NCBI GenBank assembly: GCA_031082225.1
Contig: JAVHLG010000008.1
Coordinates: 9,702 to 73,701, forward strand
Source of the DNA: Desulfovibrionaceae bacterium
Lineage (GTDB): Bacteria > Desulfobacterota > Desulfovibrionia > Desulfovibrionales > Desulfovibrionaceae
Length of the DNA: 64,000 nucleotides
Reading direction: 5' to 3'
The translations under genes and the position numbers were made by a program. Under the pieces are notes generated by a model. It saw nothing but the letters and a program-made list of their open reading frames with translations, was not told the DNA's origin and did not search any database. This document shows, piece after piece, positions 54,828 to 63,516 of this stretch (position 1 is its first letter; each line of letters begins with the position of its first letter).

Positions 54828-56810
54828 ATGACTTCGGAGAAAATCGAGAGCATGATGCATGAGGATCGCGTGTTCGAACCGCCCATGGCCGGACGGGATA
54901 ACGCCTATATCAAAAGCCTGGACGAATACCGCGCGGCATACAAGCGGTCCATGGAGGATCCGGAGGGCTTCTGGTCCGACCGGACCAGCGAGCTTCTGAC
55001 CTGGTACAAGAAGTGGGACAAGACCCTGGAGTGGAGCTTCGACACCCCCGACATCAAGTGGTTCGCGGGCGGCGAGCTCAACGTGGCCTACAACTGCCTG
55101 GACCGGCACCTGGAAAACGGGCGGCGCAACAAGGCGGCCATCATCTGGCAGGGCGAGGCCGACAAGGACGTACGCGTCTACACCTACCAGATGCTGCATG
55201 ACGAGGTCTGCCGCTTCGCCAACGTCTTGAAGAAGATGGGCGTCAAACGCGGCGACCGGGTCAGCCTGTACCTGCCCATGGTCCCCGAGCTGGCCATCGC
55301 CATGCTGGCCTGCGCCCGCATCGGCGCGCCGCACAGCATCGTGTTCGCCGGATTTTCCGCCCACAGCCTGCGCGACCGCATCAACGACTGCCAGTCCAGG
55401 ATCCTGGTGTGCAGCGACGCCGTCATCCGGGCCGGGAAGACCATACCGCTGAAGCAAAACGCCGACGCGGCGCTTTCGGAATGCCCCACCGTTGAAAAAT
55501 GCATCGTCCTCAAACACGGCGGCAACGCCGTGGAGATGGCCGAGGGCCGCGACACGTGGTGGCACGAGGAGATGGCCGCACCGGACATCACCGCCCACTG
55601 CGAGCCCGAGCACATGGACGCCGAGGACGTGCTGTTCATCCTGTATACCAGCGGCTCCACGGGCAAGCCCAAGGGCGTGTACCACACCACCGGCGGCTAC
55701 CTGACCTATGTGGCCCACACCACCCAGTGGGTCTTCGACGTGCATGAAAGCGACATCCACTGGTGCACGGCGGACATCGGCTGGGTCACGGGCCATTCCT
55801 ACATCGTCTACGGGCCGCTGGCGCTCGGGGCCACGTCGCTTATGTTCGAGGGCGTGCCCACCTATCCCGGGCCGGACCGCTTCTGGCAGATCTGCGAAAA
55901 ATTCGGGGTCAACATCTTCTACACCGCGCCCACCGTCATCCGGTCGCTCATGCGCTCCGGGCCGCAGTGGACCGAGAACCACGACCTGTCGTCGCTACGG
56001 GTATTGGGGTCCGTGGGCGAGCCCATCAACCCTGAGGCCTGGATGTGGTACCACGAGCACATCGGCAAGGGGAAATTGCCCATCGTGGATACCTGGTGGC
56101 AGACCGAGACCGGCGGGCTCATGATCTCGGCGTTGCCGTACGCCACGCCGCTCAAGCCCGGGTCGGCCACGCTGCCGCTGCCGGGCGTGGATGCGGCCAT
56201 CGTCAACTCCGAGGGCCAGGAAGCGCCGCTTGGCGACGGCGGGTTTCTGGTCATCCGCAAGCCCTGGCCGGGCATGCTGCGCGGGGTGTGGGGCGACCCG
56301 GCCCGCTTCAAGCAGCAGTATTTCGCGGGATTCAAGGGCGTCTACGAGAGCGGCGACGGCGCGCGCCGGGACACGGACGGCTATTTCTGGATCATGGGCC
56401 GCGTGGACGACGTGATCAACGTGTCCGGGCACCGCATGGGCACGGCCGAGATCGAGTCGGCGCTGGTGTCGCATCCGACCGTGGCCGAGGCGGCGGTGGT
56501 GGGCATGCCGCACGACGTCAAGGGCCAGAGCATCTATGCCTATGTGACGCTCAAGGCCGGCTTCGAAGAGGACGAGGATCTCTTGAAGGCCTTGAAAGTC
56601 CATGTGCGCAAGGAGATCGGCCCCATCGCCCAGCCGGAGGTGATCCAGTTCGCGCCGGGGCTGCCCAAGACCCGCAGCGGCAAGATCATGCGGCGCATCC
56701 TGCGCAAGATCGCCTCGGATGAGACCGAGAGCCTGGGCGATACCTCGACCCTGGCCGATCCGAGCGTGGTTGGGGAGCTTATCGACGGCAAGAAGCGGTT
56801 GATGAGCTAG
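54828..56810 (+). CDS. acs: Acetyl-CoA synthetase
   Basis: [68 protein letters not shown]. Confidence 0.97.
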   Translation: MTSEKIESMMHEDRVFEPPMAGRDNAYIKSLDEYRAAYKRSMEDPEGFWSDRTSELLTWYKKWDKTLEWSFDTPDIKWFAGGELNVAYNCLDRHLENGRRNKAAIIWQGEADKDVRVYTYQMLHDEVCRFANVLKKMGVKRGDRVSLYLPMVPELAIAMLACARIGAPHSIVFAGFSAHSLRDRINDCQSRILVCSDAVIRAGKTIPLKQNADAALSECPTVEKCIVLKHGGNAVEMAEGRDTWWHEEMAAPDITAHCEPEHMDAEDVLFILYTSGSTGKPKGVYHTTGGYLTYVAHTTQWVFDVHESDIHWCTADIGWVTGHSYIVYGPLALGATSLMFEGVPTYPGPDRFWQICEKFGVNIFYTAPTVIRSLMRSGPQWTENHDLSSLRVLGSVGEPINPEAWMWYHEHIGKGKLPIVDTWWQTETGGLMISALPYATPLKPGSATLPLPGVDAAIVNSEGQEAPLGDGGFLVIRKPWPGMLRGVWGDPARFKQQYFAGFKGVYESGDGARRDTDGYFWIMGRVDDVINVSGHRMGTAEIESALVSHPTVAEAAVVGMPHDVKGQSIYAYVTLKAGFEEDEDLLKALKVHVRKEIGPIAQPEVIQFAPGLPKTRSGKIMRRILRKIASDETESLGDTSTLADPSVVGELIDGKKRLMS

Positions 56811-56859
56811 CGCCGAGCGGGTTCCGGCGAAAGGCCGGAAGAAGAGAAGAAAAATGGAA

Positions 56860-56888
56860 GGGCCGCCCCGAGAGGGGTGGCCCTTTTT
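56860..56888 (+). terminator. Intrinsic terminator after acs; left boundary hairpin of AT-rich island
   Basis: GGGCCGCCCC gaga GGGGTGGCCC TTTTT. Confidence 0.9.
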
Positions 56889-57828
56889 AGGATATGAAAA
56901 TTGAGTCTGTGGAAATGATTTCGTATATACGCCTTACTTCTGAGGCATATCTACTGCAAGGGTTGTATTTCATAGAAACATCGTATAGTAAATTATTGAT
57001 GTCAGATTCATCGCAATTCTGTGTATTTTTGATCTGATTGTAAATTTTTACGATCATTTTTGCCGCAATACGAACGCTGGTTTCGTCAGAGATACATTTA
57101 TTTGTTTTTATCTGCATAACGCCTACCGTTGATTCTGTAAATAGAACCTTAAATTTTTCAATAAGCCTGAATAAAAACGGTCTATTGAAATTTTCGTAAA
57201 TCATAATGGCGTATATTAGTGATTTCAAATGTTCATGGTCAGTAGATTTGTCAATAATATTTTTGTATTTAGTGCGAAATTTTCGATGCATAAAATTAAT
57301 GTAAGATGCGGCTTTCGCAGAGTTATTTTTGTCACTAATTTGTAGTTTATTGAGTAAAGAGTAAATAAATAAAACAACTATGAGCCATACTTCAGATATT
57401 ATGTCTGATTTTGTAGGGTAAAAATACTCTCTGTCGAGTAATATTTTTTCGTAAATAAATAATGAAAGTAAAACAGATGAAATCATTACTGCTAGTTGGA
57501 ATGTCCAGTTTAGCAGTCGAAACTTACCAGTAAAATAGTAAAGCATAATCCTTATTAAATAATAGTAGACTACGATTGTCCACATCATGAAGATGTACTG
57601 GTCAAAGTTTATATGATACAAAAGTAAAGCAGTGAGGATTAGGCACAAGGCAGGAGCTGCAACCCTGAAAACAAAATTATAAGCAATGTAAGAATTAGTT
57701 TGAGAAAATAGTGTTATTTCTTCGTATTCTCCAAGTTTTGATGAATGTTTTCCAATCAAATTGACAATAAAAAAATATAAAACTGCAAAAGAAACATGAA
57801 CCAAGCATGATTCGGCATTGTAGTTCAT
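56887..57828 (-). CDS. Predicted 5-TM membrane protein with lytic-transglycosylase-like C-terminal region
   Basis: AT-rich ORF; about five hydrophobic segments, then AIMIYENFNRP...TVGVMQI...DVSMKYNPCSRYASEVRRIYEII resembling SLT E...G(L/V)MQ...YN....Y..V motif order. Confidence 0.7.
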   Translation of the reverse strand: MNYNAESCLVHVSFAVLYFFIVNLIGKHSSKLGEYEEITLFSQTNSYIAYNFVFRVAAPALCLILTALLLYHINFDQYIFMMWTIVVYYYLIRIMLYYFTGKFRLLNWTFQLAVMISSVLLSLFIYEKILLDREYFYPTKSDIISEVWLIVVLFIYSLLNKLQISDKNNSAKAASYINFMHRKFRTKYKNIIDKSTDHEHLKSLIYAIMIYENFNRPFLFRLIEKFKVLFTESTVGVMQIKTNKCISDETSVRIAAKMIVKIYNQIKNTQNCDESDINNLLYDVSMKYNPCSRYASEVRRIYEIISTDSIFIS

Positions 57829-57917
57829 AGTTATTGTTTATGCTGTGTGGTTAGTCGTTTTAAGCGTTTTGAGTTGTATGGAGTTGTAAGTAAAAACTAT
57901 CAAGAGTTTGTGTTTTC

Positions 57918-58109
57918 GAACGTGGCGTCAGCCTCATCCGCGCCTGGCGCGCGCATCTCGGCCTGACCCAGGACGAGGTGGCCCGCCGCATGGGCGTCAC
58001 CCGCCAGGCCTATCTCCAGATGGAATCCCTGGCCGCCAAGCCCCGCGTGGCCACGCTCAAAAAGATCGCCGCCACCATGGGCGTGGCCTGGGAACAGCTT
58101 CGGGCATGA
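57918..58109 (+). pseudogene. Truncated duplicate of XRE antitoxin (C-terminal 63 codons, no start)
   Basis: About 97% identical without indels to 59783..59974; encodes ERGVSLIRAWRAHLGLTQDEVARRMGVTRQAYLQMESLAAKPRVATLKKIAATMGVAWEQLRA. Confidence 0.9.
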
Positions 58110-58115
58110 AAAAGG

Positions 58116-58184
58116 GCCGCCGCCATGGGCGTGGCCTGGGAGTAACTCCTAGCATAAAAAAGGCTGCCCCGGGTGGTGAGGCCC
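58116..58184 (+). repeat. Third, diverged copy of antitoxin 3' end plus terminator hairpin
   Basis: gccgccgccatgggcgtggcctgggagtaactcctagcataaaaaaggctgccccgggtggtgaggccc aligns to the antitoxin 3' end and following hairpin. Confidence 0.7.
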
Positions 58185-58210
58185 AGTGCTGTAGACACCT
58201 TCATGGGGCG

Positions 58211-59146
58211 CTAAGGAAGCTTGTTCCCGGAGAGCGAGAACCGCTCTATTGTCAAAGGATTGAAGGTATTTGCATGCTTTTTTATGACTTGAAATATGTG
58301 TTTTGAGTATTCAGATAGCTGTGGAGTGAGAAAAAGATGTAATTTTTCAATACAATTTGCGTCGTTTTCTCCAGTCATTATACAACAATATGCATATAAA
58401 ATTGCATTGCTTGCACGCAAATCATCGTCATTGTATTCCTTTGACTGTTCAAGTCGTTCGTCGATAGCCGTGAGTTGTCTTTTGTAGTGGTCAGGATACT
58501 CCCCGATGTTGTCGATTCGCCAAGTTTCGTTTTCAAAAACAGCAATTCGATTCAAGTTAAGGCCTGCAAACATGCCAGGATGTGTTGTTTTGTAAATAAC
58601 TTGCCCATCAGGACCTGTAAATGTATATTCTATGAGTTGAGTGTCTCCGAGTATGAACGCATTATTCCCAATACTAGCGTCGAATGAAAAAATTTCATAC
58701 CCATTCGTGTCAATGAGAGAGCAAAGAATAAACGAATCTTTGTGCTTTGTAAGCATATGATTGTTGAATCCAAAGTATCTGTCAATGGCTGAAACAATCG
58801 CTATCGAGTCGTCTCCTTTGATTGGAAAATCAATGGCGACGGCGGTAATTCCGCCATAGAAAGGAAGATTGTACTTCGGATCACCTCGTTCGGTTTTGAA
58901 TAGTTGATTTTTCCCAATAGTGGCTATGTCATATTCGTCTGTGTAGTGAATCTTTACGCCATGAAACATGATCACGTCATTTTTTGAAAGAGAAATGTTT
59001 TTTGTTGGTTTTTTTAAGAATTCACTGACGTTTTTGATGTCCATCGCAAAAACTTCGTGTGCACTGAAAGCAAAACAAAGCAAAAATATACCAAGAATGG
59101 CGTATGTGAGAGTTTTTGTATAGTGTCTTTTGCATAACATTGACAT
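58211..59146 (-). CDS. Secreted hypothetical protein (AT-rich cargo gene)
   Basis: ORF 58211..59188(-); probable start MSMLCKRHYTKTLTYAILGIFLLCFAFSAHEVFA (signal peptide). Confidence 0.65.
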   Translation of the reverse strand: MSMLCKRHYTKTLTYAILGIFLLCFAFSAHEVFAMDIKNVSEFLKKPTKNISLSKNDVIMFHGVKIHYTDEYDIATIGKNQLFKTERGDPKYNLPFYGGITAVAIDFPIKGDDSIAIVSAIDRYFGFNNHMLTKHKDSFILCSLIDTNGYEIFSFDASIGNNAFILGDTQLIEYTFTGPDGQVIYKTTHPGMFAGLNLNRIAVFENETWRIDNIGEYPDHYKRQLTAIDERLEQSKEYNDDDLRASNAILYAYCCIMTGENDANCIEKLHLFLTPQLSEYSKHIFQVIKKHANTFNPLTIERFSLSGNKLP

Positions 59147-59391
59147 ATCTCCTTTTTTGTGTGCGCAATAGTTGCTTTTGGAAAGCAAAATTATCTAAGT
59201 TTTTGTAAAGATAGTATTTGCCAAGAAGACGAGTTCCACGTTGAAGCTCTTGCCGTGTATCTCTATGTATTCACTATCAATAATCGTTCTCGTCATGACT
59301 ATTATTTGAGTGTAACTTCAACAATATAAGCGACATTGTTTGTTGGCAAGAAAAGTTTGACTGTTTTCTTGCTTTTTCTTACCTTCTCACC

Positions 59392-59649
59392 GTGAACGAA
59401 ATCGAGTGGACCGCCAAGGCCCGCAAGCAATTCCGCCGCATCGACGCCGAACAGCGCGTAACCATTCGCGAAGCCGTCGGCGCGCTGGCGCAGTGGCCCC
59501 AGTGCGGAAACATCAAAGCCCTGGTCGGACGGGACGGCTACCGCCTGCGGGTGGGCCGGTATCGAGTCCTCTTTACCGTGAACACCAGAAATATTCCAGT
59601 GGTTATCCGCATTGAGGAGGTCAAAAAACGTGATGACCGCACATACTGA
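59392..59649 (+). CDS. RelE/HigB-like toxin (GTG start)
   Basis: MNEIEWTAKARKQFRRIDAEQRVTIREAVGALAQWPQCGNIKALVGRDGYRLRVGRYRVLFTV. Confidence 0.9.
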   Translation: MNEIEWTAKARKQFRRIDAEQRVTIREAVGALAQWPQCGNIKALVGRDGYRLRVGRYRVLFTVNTRNIPVVIRIEEVKKRDDRTY

Positions 59650-59974
59650 CCACCATATCCTGAAGGCCCCGGACGGCACGCCCCTCTATGTAGTGGTCCC
59701 GTGGGACGACTACGAGGAACACTTCGGCGGCAGGTCGGACGACGAAGTCACCATCCCCCACGCCGTGATCGTCATCGAGGACGAACGCGGCGTCAGCCTC
59801 ATCCGCGCCTGGCGCGAGCATCTCGGCCTGACCCAGGACGAGGTGGCCCGCCGCATGGGCGTCACCCGCCAGGCCTATCTGCAGATGGAATCCCTGGCCG
59901 CCAAGCCCCGCGTGGCCACGCTCAAAAAGATCGCCGCCGCCATGGGCGTGACCTGGGAACAGCTCCGGGCATGA
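59633..59974 (+). CDS. XRE-family antitoxin (HTH C-terminal domain)
   Basis: LIRAWREHLGLTQDEVARRMGVTRQAYLQMESLAAKPRVATLKKIAAAMGV; overlaps toxin gene by 17 nt. Confidence 0.9.
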   Translation: MTAHTDHHILKAPDGTPLYVVVPWDDYEEHFGGRSDDEVTIPHAVIVIEDERGVSLIRAWREHLGLTQDEVARRMGVTRQAYLQMESLAAKPRVATLKKIAAAMGVTWEQLRA

Positions 59975-60003
59975 AAAAGGGCCGCCCCGGAGTGGGGTGG
60001 CCC
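59974..60003 (-). terminator. Terminator for terC (minus strand); right boundary hairpin of the island
   Basis: Minus strand GGGCCACCCC actcc GGGGCGGCCC TTTTT. Confidence 0.8.
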
Positions 60004-60152
60004 TGTGTGATTCAGCCTATGGGCATGTTCCGCGTCAGGCGCGGCGTGTGACGTGTGCAGCGGCCGCCCGGGGTAACTGCCCGGAGTGACCGCCCGGCGC
60101 GACCATGCTTTGCGACCCTGCCGCGCGGTTCTCCCAGACCATCCGACCCGCA

Positions 60153-61469
60153 TCATCCCTTCGGCGGCACGTCCGCATCCCCGGGCCGGGGCTTGGTCGC
60201 GTCCTCGGCCGCCGTCTCGGCCGCACTCGCAGCCGTCGTCCCGGCCGCAGTCCTGGCCTCAGTCGCAGTTCCACCCGCAGTCTCAGCCTTACCCGCAGCC
60301 GCACCCGCAGCATCAGTCCCACCCGCAGCATCAGCTCCACCCGCAGCAGCAGCTCCACCCGCAGCAGCAGCATCACCAGCCACCGCCGTCTCAGGCCCGG
60401 CCTTGGCCGGACTTCCCGGCACCCACCACCGCGCCGCCGCGCGCTTTTCCTCCGCGCCGGGCGTGGCCCGGGTCTTCATCATCGAAACCAGCACGGAACA
60501 GGCGATGATGCAAGCCGTGGCCGCAAGGGCCAGTTCCGTGGAGATCACCTTGCCGTCGTACCAGGCGTTCACGATCATCTTCACCCCCACCAGCACCAGC
60601 ACCAGCGACAGGCCGTATTTGAGGTAGTGGAAGCGGTGAATGATCCCGGCCAGGGCGAAATACAGCGCCCGAAGCCCCAGGATGGCGAAGACGTTGGAGG
60701 TATAGATGATAAACGGGTCGGTGCTGATGGCGAAGATGGCCGGGATGGAGTCCAGGGCGAAGACCACGTCCGTGATCTCGACGAGCGCCAGCACGATGAG
60801 AAGCGGCGTGATGTACGTCACCCCGTTTCGCCGCACAAAGAACTTCCGCTCCTCGAAGCCCTCGGTCACCCGGAAGTGGCGGCGCATGAACCGGTTGATG
60901 CGGTTTTTGGCGATGTCCGGCTCCTGGCCCACGGCCACCAGCATCTTGATCCCCGTGAACACCAAAAAGGCCCCGAACACGTAGATGACCCAGTGGAAGG
61001 CCGCCAGGATGGCCGCCCCGGCCAGAATGAGCGACCCGCGCAACACCAGCGCGCCCAGGATGCCCCAGAACAGAACCGTGTGCTGGCTGCGGCGCGGCAC
61101 GGAAAAGTGCAGGAAAATCAGCACGAACACGAAAATGTTGTCGATGGACAGGCTTTTTTCGATGAGGTAGCCGGTGAGATATTCCTTCCCGGCCTGCGGC
61201 CCGAGAAAATGGTAGACGCCCGCGCCGAAGGACAGGGCCAGGACCACATAGCCCAGGCTCAGAAGCAGCGCCTCGCGCACGCCGATCTCGCGCCCCTTGC
61301 GGTGCAGCACGCCCAGGTCCAGGGCCAGAAGCGCCAGGACCAACAGATTGAAGCCTATCCACATCCAGGCCGTTCCCACGTCGCGTCTCCGGATCGGTTC
61401 CGGGAACCGATCATTGGGATTGAAGGGTGAAACCCTGTCGTCGGGCGTCGCAGGCCGTGTCCGGGGCAA
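60153..61469 (-). CDS. TerC family membrane protein with low-complexity Ala/Gly-rich tail
   Basis: FNLLVLALLALDLGVLHRKGREIGVREALLLSLGYVVLALSFG; EKSLSIDNIFVFVLIF; ITDVVFALDSIPAIFAISTDPFIIYTSNVFAILGLRALYF. Start uncertain. Confidence 0.93.
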   Translation of the reverse strand: MPRTRPATPDDRVSPFNPNDRFPEPIRRRDVGTAWMWIGFNLLVLALLALDLGVLHRKGREIGVREALLLSLGYVVLALSFGAGVYHFLGPQAGKEYLTGYLIEKSLSIDNIFVFVLIFLHFSVPRRSQHTVLFWGILGALVLRGSLILAGAAILAAFHWVIYVFGAFLVFTGIKMLVAVGQEPDIAKNRINRFMRRHFRVTEGFEERKFFVRRNGVTYITPLLIVLALVEITDVVFALDSIPAIFAISTDPFIIYTSNVFAILGLRALYFALAGIIHRFHYLKYGLSLVLVLVGVKMIVNAWYDGKVISTELALAATACIIACSVLVSMMKTRATPGAEEKRAAARWWVPGSPAKAGPETAVAGDAAAAGGAAAAGGADAAGGTDAAGAAAGKAETAGGTATEARTAAGTTAASAAETAAEDATKPRPGDADVPPKG

Positions 61470-61585
61470 GGCATACCGCCGTGGCCGCCGTCGCTGCGGT
61501 CGCCGCCGTTGCCGGGCCGGGGCATCGCCCGGACCGGGGAGCGGGCGGCCCGCTCAGATGACGTCGCGCCGTCGCCGCACCGTGA

Positions 61586-61618
61586 CTGGCGAGACGGCCC
61601 ATGCCGCCGTCTCGCCAG
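61586..61618. repeat. Perfect 13-bp inverted repeat, 7-nt loop
   Basis: CTGGCGAGACGGC ccatgcc GCCGTCTCGCCAG. Confidence 0.85.
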
Positions 61619-61977
61619 ACGTTCCGTAGGGCTGGGGCGGGCGGCCCTCTCTGATGACGTCGCCGTCCTGGCCGTCGTCGCAGGCCGGGCCGGGGCAAGG
61701 GGGCATGCCGCCGTCCCGGTCGCCGTCTGGCGTCATGCGCCGCCAAGACTCCCGCAACCGGGCGGCCGGGCAGGGACTCCCGCATGGTCTTTTGTGCGGG
61801 AGCCCCTGTTTCGTCGCAGCCAGGGGCATGGCCCGAAAGGGCGCAGCCGCGCCCGGGACAAGGCGTCGTCAGGGACTGCTGGCTCTTCCTGATGGCGTCG
61901 CGCCGGACATGGTCATCCGCCGGACGCCCGCGACGATGCGACCCGTTCGGCCCGGCTCTCTCTGATGGCGTCGCGCC

Positions 61978-63000
61978 TCACATGGCCAGTTGCTGGATGC
62001 CCTCCAGGGTCCAGGACGGCCTGGGGGCCTTTTCGTCGCGGCTGATGCGCCAGACCTCGCGGACCTGGCTGGGGTTTCCGGCGGATTGGTCCTCGCGCAA
62101 AAGCACATCGAAAAAGACCGTGATCACGGTCTGCCCGCCCTGCGAAGCGGCCTCGAGCACCCGGGCCTCAACCATGAGGATTTCGGTCTTGCCCGGGGCC
62201 GGGTCTTCCTCGGCCTGCCGGGCGATCTCGGAAAACACCTCGGGGCTGGTGAACTGCCGGATGTCGTCCAGGTCGCGCGTATCCCAGGAGGCCTGCAACC
62301 GGGCGTACAGGGCCTTGACCCCGGCCAGGAATTCGGCCTCATCCATGCCTGCGGGCATGATCGGACGTGAAGCCGTGTCACCCAGATCCTGGCCCGGGGG
62401 CGTGGCGTGCAGCGCGCCCCAGCCGTCCGGCGTTCTGTCGGGGCCAGGGGCGCCGTATTGTGGGGTGGCGTAGGCAAAGCGCTCGCCGCCGGACGCGGCC
62501 TGCCCCGTGCGGGCCGTTTTGCGCCCCGCAAAGAGCCGGAAGAGCAGATACGCGCCGCCGCCAAGGAGCAGGATCTCCAGGATGCCGATGCCGCCGCCCA
62601 GGCCGCCGCCGGACAGCATGGAGCCGATGAGCCCGCCCATGAGCAGGCCGCCGAACATGCCGCCCATGCCGCCGAACATGCCGGGCCGGGCAGCGGGTGC
62701 GCCGGGTGCGCCGGGGGCGGCCTGACCGCCTGGCTGGTTGGGGGCGGCCTGCTGGTTGACGGTCGAGGTGTTGCGATCCGGCGCGGTGGGCTTGTCGTAG
62801 GGCTTGGAATAGGTGTCGCGGCTGCCGAAGGACTTGCCGCCGCCCACGCGCTTGGCCTCGGCCAGGTCCACGGCCATGATGAGCATGGCCAGGGTCAGAA
62901 GCGGGGCGGCGATGCGGCGCAGGACTGTCGCGAGGGCAGAGCCGCGCACAAGACGGGCGGCGGCAACGGGGGTTGCGGGGCATGGCGGATGGTGATGCAT
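61978..63000 (-). CDS. Tim44 domain-containing protein
   Basis: Start MHHHPPCPATPV at 63000 (ggagg RBS); Gly/Met-rich GLLMGGLIGSMLSGGGLGGGIGILEILLLGGGAYLLFRLF; C-terminal Tim44-like domain. Confidence 0.85.
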   Translation of the reverse strand: MHHHPPCPATPVAAARLVRGSALATVLRRIAAPLLTLAMLIMAVDLAEAKRVGGGKSFGSRDTYSKPYDKPTAPDRNTSTVNQQAAPNQPGGQAAPGAPGAPAARPGMFGGMGGMFGGLLMGGLIGSMLSGGGLGGGIGILEILLLGGGAYLLFRLFAGRKTARTGQAASGGERFAYATPQYGAPGPDRTPDGWGALHATPPGQDLGDTASRPIMPAGMDEAEFLAGVKALYARLQASWDTRDLDDIRQFTSPEVFSEIARQAEEDPAPGKTEILMVEARVLEAASQGGQTVITVFFDVLLREDQSAGNPSQVREVWRISRDEKAPRPSWTLEGIQQLAM

Positions 63001-63033
63001 GGAAGCCTCCAGTGTGGTTGTGCCGGAGGTCCC

Positions 63034-63082
63034 AAAAAAGAAAACGAGACTTCCGGCATGATTGCTCATGCAGAAGGTCTCG
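63034..63082 (-). terminator. Intrinsic terminator overlapping the riboswitch 3' strand (expression platform)
   Basis: CGAGACCTTCTGCATGA gcaa TCATGCCGGAAGTCTCG TTTTCTTTTTT (two mismatches, one GU). Confidence 0.88.
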
Positions 63083-63170
63083 CTCGCCGACTGGCGTCGA
63101 CGGCAAGGCCAAGCGTCGGTGAGACGCAGTGCTGTTGACCTTGCCCGAAAGAGCTACTCCCCTTCAAGGA
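63071..63170 (-). ncRNA. yybP-ykoY family (Mn2+) riboswitch aptamer
   Basis: Minus strand CCTTGAAGGGGAGTAGCTCTTTCGGGCAAGGTCAACAGC...CTTGGCCTTGCC...GTCGGCGAGCGAGACCTTCTG: conserved GGGGAGUAGC 5' and GAGCGAGACCUU 3' elements, P1 GAAGG/CCUUC. Confidence 0.9.
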
Positions 63171-63176
63171 GCTTTC

Positions 63177-63204
63177 AGGATACCCACTTTATCCTCAGTG
63201 TCAA
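63177..63204 (-). promoter_or_regulatory. Sigma-70 promoter of the riboswitch transcript
   Basis: Minus strand TTGACA-N16-TATCCT; predicted start falls at the riboswitch 5' end. Confidence 0.8.
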
Positions 63205-63331
63205 GGGGCCATGCCCATGGAGACAGCTCCGGGGGACGCACAAAAGCGCGCCTCCCGGGGACGAACGCGGCTATCGGATGGACGTCTTGTGTGTGCGGAT
63301 GTCGGGGCGGGCCGTATTTCCGGCAATCCGA

Positions 63332-63386
63332 CAGCCCCGGTCCAGCCCCGGTCCAGCCCCGGTTTAGTCCCGGTCCAGCCCCGGTT
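63332..63386. repeat. 11-bp tandem repeat, five units (cagccccggtc)
   Basis: Units at 63332, 63343, 63354, 63365, 63376; one diverged (tagtcccggtc). Confidence 0.9.
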
Positions 63387-63516
63387 CCGGCGGCTGGGGC
63401 CGACCTGCTCCCCCTGCCCGCCGTCTCGCCTCTTCGGGCGTGCCTCCCGGGCCGGTCTCGGTCCATCCCCGGGCGGACGGATCGTCTCCGTCCGCCCGGG
63501 GGCCGGAAGGCCGTGG

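Noticed and set aside
57908-58306. 132-aa ORF as a real gene
   Set aside because: It reads the duplicated antitoxin fragment in the wrong frame; the correct frame is the truncated antitoxin pseudogene.
59189-59391. Small RNA or type I toxin upstream of the RelE-like toxin
   Set aside because: AT-rich, but no convincing hairpin-terminator or short hydrophobic ORF with RBS could be recognised.
63332-63386. CRISPR array
   Set aside because: Units are 11 bp and contiguous with no spacers; no cas genes in the window.
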